Program-made: the position numbers and the translations under genes
The notes under the pieces: model-generated
The model's input: the letters and a program-made list of their open reading frames with translations, nothing else
What the model was told of the DNA's origin: nothing
Database searches by the model: none
Part shown: positions 58,873 through 64,000 of the stretch, in pieces
How positions within the stretch are numbered: position 1 is the first letter of the stretch
Layout: the number at the start of each line of letters is the position of its first letter
NCBI RefSeq assembly: GCF_013184775.1
Contig: NZ_JAATVV010000004.1
Location: 310,001 to 374,000 of the forward strand
From: Martelella sp. HB161492
Lineage (GTDB): Bacteria; Pseudomonadota; Alphaproteobacteria; Rhizobiales; Rhizobiaceae
DNA: 64,000 nucleotides
Direction of reading: 5' to 3'

Positions 58873-58894
58873 GACGCCACCCGAAGGCGGCGTC
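58873..58894 (-). terminator. UUCG hairpin, proximal copy after prfB
   Basis: On the minus strand GACGCCGCC-TTCG-GGTGGCGTC, a nine-bp stem with one G-U pair. It begins six bases after the prfB stop codon; no T-run follows. An mRNA end or protective hairpin is more likely than full termination. Confidence 0.5.
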
Positions 58895-58900
58895 TCAAAA

Positions 58901-60032
58901 TCAGTCGATATCCTCGATGTCGGATCCCGCGCCGCCTTCGATGCGGTGTGCGAGCGCCGCTTCCATGAAGGGGCTGACTGCACCGTCCAGCACGTCGGAC
59001 GGGCTGGTGCTTTCGACGCCGGTTCGCAGATCCTTGACCAGCTGGTAGGGCTGGAGAACATAAGAACGGATCTGGTGACCCCAGCCGATATCGGTCTTGG
59101 AGGCGGCTTCCTTGTTGGCCGCTTCCTCCCGCTTCTGCAGCTCGGCCTCGTACATGCGCGCACGCAGCATGTCCCAGGCCTTGGCGCGATTCTTGTGCTG
59201 TGACCGTTCCTGCTGGCACTGCACCACGATCCCGGTCGGAATATGAGTGATGCGCACGGCCGAATCGGTCGTGTTGACGTGCTGGCCACCGGCACCGGAA
59301 GCGCGGTAGGTATCGATGCGGCAGTCACTCTCATTGATCTCGATATTGATCGAGTCATCGACGACCGGATAGACCCAGACCGAGGAAAACGAGGTATGAC
59401 GGCGGGCATTGCTGTCATAGGGCGAGATGCGCACCAGCCGGTGCACGCCCGATTCCGTCTTCATCCAGCCATAAGCATTGTGACCTTTGACGAGAATGGT
59501 CGCGGACTTGATCCCGGCTTCTTCGCCATCATGAACTTCCAGCACATCCACCTTGTAGCCCTGACGCTCGGCCCAGCGGATATACATTCTGAGCAGCATA
59601 TTGGCCCAGTCCTGGCTTTCGGTGCCACCGGCGCCGGAATGGACTTCGACATAGGTGTCATTGCTGTCGGCTTCGCCGGAGAGCATCGCCTCGACCTGCT
59701 GGCGCGCGGCGTCTGCCAGCAGATGACGCAGGGCCTCTTCCGCCTCGGCGACGACATCGTCGTCTTCCTCGGCCTCGCCCATCTCGATCAGCTCGACATT
59801 GTCGGCAAGCTCACGCTCGATCCGGCGGACTGCCGATATGCCTTCTTCCAGCAGCTGGCGCTCACGCATCAGCTTCTGGGCTTCCTGGGCGTCATCCCAG
59901 ATACTCGGATCTTCGGCCTTGTTGTTCAGCCAATCCAGTCGCTTGATTGCCTGATCCCAGTCAAAGATGCCTCCTCAGCAGGGCGATCGCCTGCTTGGTT
60001 TCGTCGACTACAGATATGATTTCCGCGCGCAT
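58901..60032 (-). CDS. prfB: Peptide chain release factor 2, with programmed +1 frameshift
   Basis: Release factor for UGA and UAA stops, 376 residues when joined. The ATG at 60032 (GAGAAGAG upstream) starts a 23-codon frame ending CTT TGA at 59961; a +1 shift onto GAC continues as [20 protein letters not shown] to 58901. The codon-recognition tripeptide region reads [14 protein letters not shown], and the peptidyl-hydrolysis motif is [10 protein letters not shown]. The shift is the classical autoregulatory device: RF2 shortage promotes frameshifting. This is not a pseudogene. Downstream of mrcA. Confidence 0.95.
59961..59975 (-). promoter_or_regulatory. prfB programmed frameshift site
   Basis: Minus strand reads AGGAGGCATCTTTGAC: an internal Shine-Dalgarno AGGAGG (59970-59975), three bases, then CTT-TGA-C. 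Spacing and slippery codon equal those of Escherichia coli prfB. Confidence 0.92.
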
Positions 60033-60101
60033 GATTCTCTTCTCTCGTGCTGGCGTTCAATGGTTTCGGTGGTGAAATAAGGTTCAGCGGTCAATCTGTA
60101 A

Positions 60102-60134
60102 ACCCCTCCCGCCATACGGGATGGCAGAAGGGGT
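60102..60134 (-). terminator. Possible terminator after mrcA
   Basis: Minus strand ACCCCT-TCT-GCCAT-N5-ATGGC-GGG-AGGGGT, an interrupted stem with an internal loop, followed by TTT. It lies 22 bases after the mrcA stop and before prfB, so it may partly separate the two. Confidence 0.45.
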
Positions 60135-60155
60135 CACAGATCGGATCTTCGCTTG

Positions 60156-62624
60156 TCAGTATAGACCGCTGGCGCCGGTCGAAATTGCCTTATTGGCCTG
60201 ACCGGAATCCTTGAGGATCTGTTCCGGCGGAACATAGCCGGCCATATCGATGACATCGAGCGACTGGGCCGGGCCTGTGCCAGGCTTGAAGGCCTCGACA
60301 ATAGCGCCTGCATCACCCGGATTGGCCGCCATGCCGGTCTGACGATTGACGGCTATATTGAGCATGCCTTCCGGCTCGATGAAGTTCTCGACCGGCAGCT
60401 TCTTCAGCGCATCCGTCATGAATTCGTTGAAGATCGGCGCGGCAAGGCTGCCGCCTGTTCCCAGATGGCCGAGCGGAGCCGGCTGGTCGAAACCGACATA
60501 AAGCCCAGCCACGAGATTGGGGGTGAAGCCGACGAACCAGGCATCCTTCTCGTCATTGGTGGTCCCGGTCTTGCCGGCGACCGGACGGTCGAGATGAACG
60601 GCGCTGGCACCCGTGCCGCGCTCAATCACGCCTTCCATCATCGTGGTGATCTGATAGGCGGTCATCGGATCGAGAACCTGCTCGCGCGTATCGACAAGCA
60701 CCGGCTCGGCCTGCCCGGTCCACTGCGCCGCATTGCAGTCCATGCACTGGCGGTCCTCATGCTGGAAGATCGTTTCGCCATAGCGATCCTGAATGCGGTC
60801 GATCAGCGTCGGCGTCACCTGCTTGCCGCCATTGGCGATCACCGAATAGGCCGAGACCATGCGCATGACCGTGGTCTCGCCCGAACCGAGCGCCATGGCC
60901 AGCACCGGCTCCATATGATCGTAGATACCAAAGCGTTCGGCATAGTCGGCAACGACATCCATGCCGAGATCATTGGCAAGCCGCACCGTCATCAGGTTTT
61001 TCGATTTTTCGATCCCGGTGCGCAGCGTCTGCGGTCCGGAGAAGTCTCCACCGTAATTCTGCGGCTTCCAGACTTCACCGCCGGACTCGATCTCGATCGG
61101 CGCGTCCATGACCACGGATGCAGGCGTGTAGCCATTATCAAGCGCTGCCGAATAGACAATCGGCTTGAACGAGGAGCCCGGCTGACGCATCGCCTGGGTG
61201 GCGCGGTTGAACTGGCTCTTGGAAAAGGCAAAGCCGCCCGACATCGCCAGCACGCGGCCCGTCTGCGGGTCCATGGCGACAAGGCCGCCCTGAACCCTGG
61301 GGATCTGGCGCAGGCGATAGGCATCACCGGTATCACCGACGGCCTCGACATAGACAACGTCACCCGGCTCGAGCACGCCTGACGGGCTCTTGGCGTTTTT
61401 CTTGCCCTTTTCCTGGAAACGGTAGGCCCATTTCATGTCGTCGGCGCTGATGCGCCCGGTCACACGTTCGCTATCGACCCTGTTGCCGGCATTGATCTGC
61501 GGACGAATGCCGATATCGACGCCTTTGTCATCAACGCCGAGAACGACGGCAAGCTTCCAGGACGGCACATCCCAAAGCGGCGCTATCTTCGAAAGCGGAA
61601 TGCCCCAGTCGCCCGAAATGTCGATATGATCGACAGGTTTCTGGAATCCGGCTTTCTCATCATAATTGACCAGTCCGTCACGCAGCGCCTTGTTGGCGAA
61701 TTCCTGTATCTGCGGATCCAGCGATGTCCGCACCGAAAGACCGCCCTCATAAAGCGTCTTTTCACCGTATTTCTCGAGCAGATCTCGGCGGACGGCCTCG
61801 GCATAGTATTCGTCGCCGGCAACGGCGCCATTGTCATGCGAGTTCACCACGCCCAGCGGCTGCTGCTTGGCCTCGTCGGCTTCCTCATCGGTGATATAGC
61901 CATTTTCCGCCATGCGATCGATGACCCAGTTGCGCCGCTCCATCGCCGCATCCGGATGGCGATAGGGATCATAATTGGCGGGACCCTTCAGCACAGCGGC
62001 CAGATAAGCACTTTCTGCGATCGTCAGATCGGCCACGGGCTTGTCGAAATAGGTCAGCGCGGCATCGGCAATACCATAGGCATTCATGCCGAAATAAACT
62101 TCATTCAGGTAAAGCTCGAGGATCTTGTCCTTGGAATAGGCCTGCTCGATGCGGAAGGACAGGATTGCCTCCTTGACCTTGCGCTCGATGGTCTGATCGG
62201 AGGACAGAAGAAAGTTCTTGGCAACCTGCTGGGTGATGGTGGAGGCGCCGACCGGACGCCGGCCGCTGCCGATATTCTTGATGTTGGTAAGCACCGCACG
62301 GGTCAGACCAACAACGTCAATGCCGGGATGGGTGTAGAAATTCTTGTCTTCCGCCGACAGAAACGAGCCGCGAACACGCATGGGAATGGCATCAATCGGC
62401 AGGAACAGACGACGTTCATGCGCATATTCGGTCATCAGATCGCCATTGCCGGCATAGATGCGGGTGGTGACCGGCGGCGCATACTGGCTCAGAACCTCAT
62501 AATCCGGCAGGTCCTTGGCGACGCGGCCCAGATAGAGCGCAACGCCAAGCGCCACGACGATGAACATGACACAGGCCAGTCCGAAGAGATAACCAATGAA
62601 TTTGAGTACACCCACTTTAGTCAA
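60156..62624 (-). CDS. mrcA: Penicillin-binding protein 1A
   Basis: Class A penicillin-binding protein of 822 residues that polymerises and crosslinks wall. Membrane anchor about 8-32. Glycosyltransferase domain (family 51) with catalytic Glu92 in SAEDKNFYTHPGID, then GASTITQQVAKNFLL and RKVKEAILSFRIEQ. Transpeptidase domain with RQPGSSFKPIVYSAAL (active serine) and AGKTGTTNDEKDAWFVG. The start is TTG at 62624, preceded by AACAGGATA, or GTG at 62615; no ATG fits. Between amiC and prfB, the common rhizobial order. Confidence 0.96.
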   Translation of the reverse strand: MTKVGVLKFIGYLFGLACVMFIVVALGVALYLGRVAKDLPDYEVLSQYAPPVTTRIYAGNGDLMTEYAHERRLFLPIDAIPMRVRGSFLSAEDKNFYTHPGIDVVGLTRAVLTNIKNIGSGRRPVGASTITQQVAKNFLLSSDQTIERKVKEAILSFRIEQAYSKDKILELYLNEVYFGMNAYGIADAALTYFDKPVADLTIAESAYLAAVLKGPANYDPYRHPDAAMERRNWVIDRMAENGYITDEEADEAKQQPLGVVNSHDNGAVAGDEYYAEAVRRDLLEKYGEKTLYEGGLSVRTSLDPQIQEFANKALRDGLVNYDEKAGFQKPVDHIDISGDWGIPLSKIAPLWDVPSWKLAVVLGVDDKGVDIGIRPQINAGNRVDSERVTGRISADDMKWAYRFQEKGKKNAKSPSGVLEPGDVVYVEAVGDTGDAYRLRQIPRVQGGLVAMDPQTGRVLAMSGGFAFSKSQFNRATQAMRQPGSSFKPIVYSAALDNGYTPASVVMDAPIEIESGGEVWKPQNYGGDFSGPQTLRTGIEKSKNLMTVRLANDLGMDVVADYAERFGIYDHMEPVLAMALGSGETTVMRMVSAYSVIANGGKQVTPTLIDRIQDRYGETIFQHEDRQCMDCNAAQWTGQAEPVLVDTREQVLDPMTAYQITTMMEGVIERGTGASAVHLDRPVAGKTGTTNDEKDAWFVGFTPNLVAGLYVGFDQPAPLGHLGTGGSLAAPIFNEFMTDALKKLPVENFIEPEGMLNIAVNRQTGMAANPGDAGAIVEAFKPGTGPAQSLDVIDMAGYVPPEQILKDSGQANKAISTGASGLY

Positions 62625-62844
62625 TATCCTGTTCTTCGCCGCATCGCAGCCAGCATGCCCATTTCAGGCCAGGGCGTTTTTCTCGACGCCTGCAAATCAT
62701 CGCGCAATAGCGCCGCTTCCTCGCGAAGGAAACACCTTACTGGCAATTTACGATGATTGTGGGCATTTTACGACGCCGGACAATAGTCATGATAGCAAGA
62801 CGGTTCGATCTATTACCATTTGTTGCAATCTTGCGACTCCGTTC

Positions 62845-64000
62845 TCAACCACCAGACACAGTCGTTTCATGATATTGCTTGACGGCTTTTACCAGCCGAT
62901 CGACCAGCAAGGCCCGCCAGGCCGGGTCCTGCATGCGCTTCTCATCATCCGGATTGGACAGAAAACCGATCTCCAGCAGAACCGAGGGAATATCGGGCGC
63001 CCGCAGCACCTGGAAGCCGGCATAGCGATGGGGATTGTTGATCAGCCCGATCTGGCCGTTGAACGAATCCACAATCTTGTCGGCAAAATCAATGGAAAAA
63101 TTCTGTGTCTCGCGCCGCGTCAGGTCGAGCAGAATATCGGTCACCGCCTCCGGCTCATCCGTGCTGTGAATACCGGCAATGGAATCGGAAAGGTTCTCAC
63201 GCTGCGCCATCGCGGCAGCCAGCTGGTCCGAGGCCGTGTCGGAGATCGTATAGACCGTGGCGCCCGAAATCTCAGGCTGCTGGGTGAGCGAATCGGCATG
63301 GAAGGAGACAAACAGGTCGGCGCCATGCTGACGGGCAATCTCGACGCGTTGCGACAGGGTCAGATATTCATCCTTATCGCGCGTCAAAACCGCATCATAG
63401 CCGCTTTCCTGTTTCAGACGGGTGGCGAAGGCTTTGGCAAAGGCCAGCGTGATCACCTTTTCCGGCGTGTGGGTGTCCTCCCCCATGGCACCATTATCGA
63501 TGCCGCCGTGACCGGCATCCACGGCAACAAGAAAATCGTCATTGTCCCGGGGGATGATCGCCGGATCGCTGACGGTCGCGGAAGAAAGGGGTGCCGCACC
63601 CTCTCCCGTCTGCTTTGCCAGCTGATCAGCCATCAGCGCTGCGAACTGGTCATCGGTGATCATGGCGAAATCGACGACGAGACGATATCCGTCGGTTTCC
63701 GATTTGCGCACCTCGCCAAGGGTCATCTTGATGGCGCGCGCGCCGGTCAGCACGATCCGGGCACCGCCCTCCGGCGTCGAACCGTATCGGATGTCCGAGA
63801 TCAGCCCGCGCGGACTGAGCGCACCATCCGGAAAGCCGAAGGCCGTCGGCGGCAGAGAAATGATCACCCGGTCGGGATTGGCGACATAGCGAAAGCTGAA
63901 GCTCGGCTCACGGTCGAAATCAACCACCAGTCGCGCGCGCGCGTCGTCACCGACAAGCAGCCCGTTATAGGCAATCAATGGCATGTCCTTGCTGGTATCC
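62845..64000 (-). CDS. amiC: N-acetylmuramoyl-L-alanine amidase (AmiC type), 5' end cut by window
   Basis: Zinc amidase that splits daughter cells by removing peptide stems from glycan. About 384 residues are visible; the frame is open to the right edge, so the signal peptide lies outside. The N-terminal AMIN domain covers about the first 120 visible residues. Amidase_3 motifs are VAVDAGHGGIDNGAMG (zinc His), EKVITLAFAKAF (zinc Glu), FVSFHADS (zinc His) and LLEIGFLSNPDDE (catalytic Glu). The ATG at 63984 is internal to the frame and is not the real start. Confidence 0.95.
   Translation of the reverse strand, partial: DTSKDMPLIAYNGLLVGDDARARLVVDFDREPSFSFRYVANPDRVIISLPPTAFGFPDGALSPRGLISDIRYGSTPEGGARIVLTGARAIKMTLGEVRKSETDGYRLVVDFAMITDDQFAALMADQLAKQTGEGAAPLSSATVSDPAIIPRDNDDFLVAVDAGHGGIDNGAMGEDTHTPEKVITLAFAKAFATRLKQESGYDAVLTRDKDEYLTLSQRVEIARQHGADLFVSFHADSLTQQPEISGATVYTISDTASDQLAAAMAQRENLSDSIAGIHSTDEPEAVTDILLDLTRRETQNFSIDFADKIVDSFNGQIGLINNPHRYAGFQVLRAPDIPSVLLEIGFLSNPDDEKRMQDPAWRALLVDRLVKAVKQYHETTVSGG

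Larger units (their letters stand above)
58569..58900. other. Intergenic region mltB-prfB with hairpins and a palindromic repeat
   Basis: 332 bases between the convergent stop codons of mltB and prfB. It holds a terminator (58589-58619), two nearly identical UUCG hairpins and a palindromic repeat element, each listed separately. No coding sequence. Confidence 0.7.

Noticed and set aside
59961-59963. Premature stop or sequencing error in prfB
   Set aside because: The TGA sits in the exact programmed frameshift context (AGGAGG, three bases, CTT, TGA, C).

Overview
The window is a gene-dense, GC-rich chromosomal segment of an alphaproteobacterium, most likely a member of the Rhizobiaceae or a close relative in the Hyphomicrobiales (Rhizobiales). 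This rests on the gene content and order: a complete mraZ-to-ftsZ cell division and wall cluster followed by lpxC, bamD, recN and ligA; the amiC-mrcA-prfB run; pyrophosphate-dependent phosphofructokinase; and the betaine-lipid genes btaA and btaB. The genus cannot be fixed from this sequence alone. No tRNA, rRNA, CRISPR array, prophage or insertion sequence was seen.

Region 1 (1-13.8 kb) is accessory metabolism and envelope. It holds a sugar ABC importer (permease cut by the window edge, binding protein) with a divergent LacI repressor, a YbaN-type membrane protein, a very large AsmA-type protein, and a D-lactate dehydrogenase. Divergent from the dehydrogenase is a collinear set of a fructosamine-kinase-like protein and two Gfo/Idh/MocA dehydrogenases. 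An entericidin-like lipoprotein and an ExoD-like protein follow, separated by a striking cluster of DnaA-box-like sequences.

Region 2 (13.8-26.5 kb) holds a LysR regulator divergent from a small DUF1127-like gene, a GlxA-type AraC regulator, and then a long minus-strand series of housekeeping genes: prmA, a SCO protein, a GFA protein, creA, ligA, an EEP-family hydrolase, a cardiolipin synthase-like protein, recN and bamD.

Region 3 (26.5-47.5 kb) is the division and cell-wall cluster, all on the minus strand and so read right to left: mraZ, rsmH, ftsL, ftsI, murE, murF, mraY, murD, ftsW, murG, murC, murB, ddlB, ftsQ, ftsA, ftsZ, then a strong terminator and lpxC. Most genes overlap or nearly touch. 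The one large break, before ddlB, may mark a second promoter. Upstream of mraZ are four TGGGN repeats at an exact 10-bp period, which look like the autoregulatory MraZ operator. The RNase P RNA gene lies just beyond.

Region 4 (47.5-64 kb) holds a DAO-family oxidase, a TerB-DnaJ protein, ftsH, a membrane diguanylate cyclase, PPi-dependent phosphofructokinase, an unrecognised membrane protein, btaA-btaB (phosphorus-free membrane lipid synthesis), and a lytic transglycosylase. It ends with prfB (classical +1 programmed frameshift, intact), mrcA (PBP1A) and the start-less end of amiC. Between the transglycosylase and prfB lies a complex palindromic intergenic repeat flanked by two nearly identical UUCG hairpins.

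The content is mainly conserved. The observations most worth a second look are the helically phased DnaA-like boxes, the MraZ operator, the fructosamine kinase/dehydrogenase set, the DUF1127-like gene with its LysR box, and the intergenic repeat.
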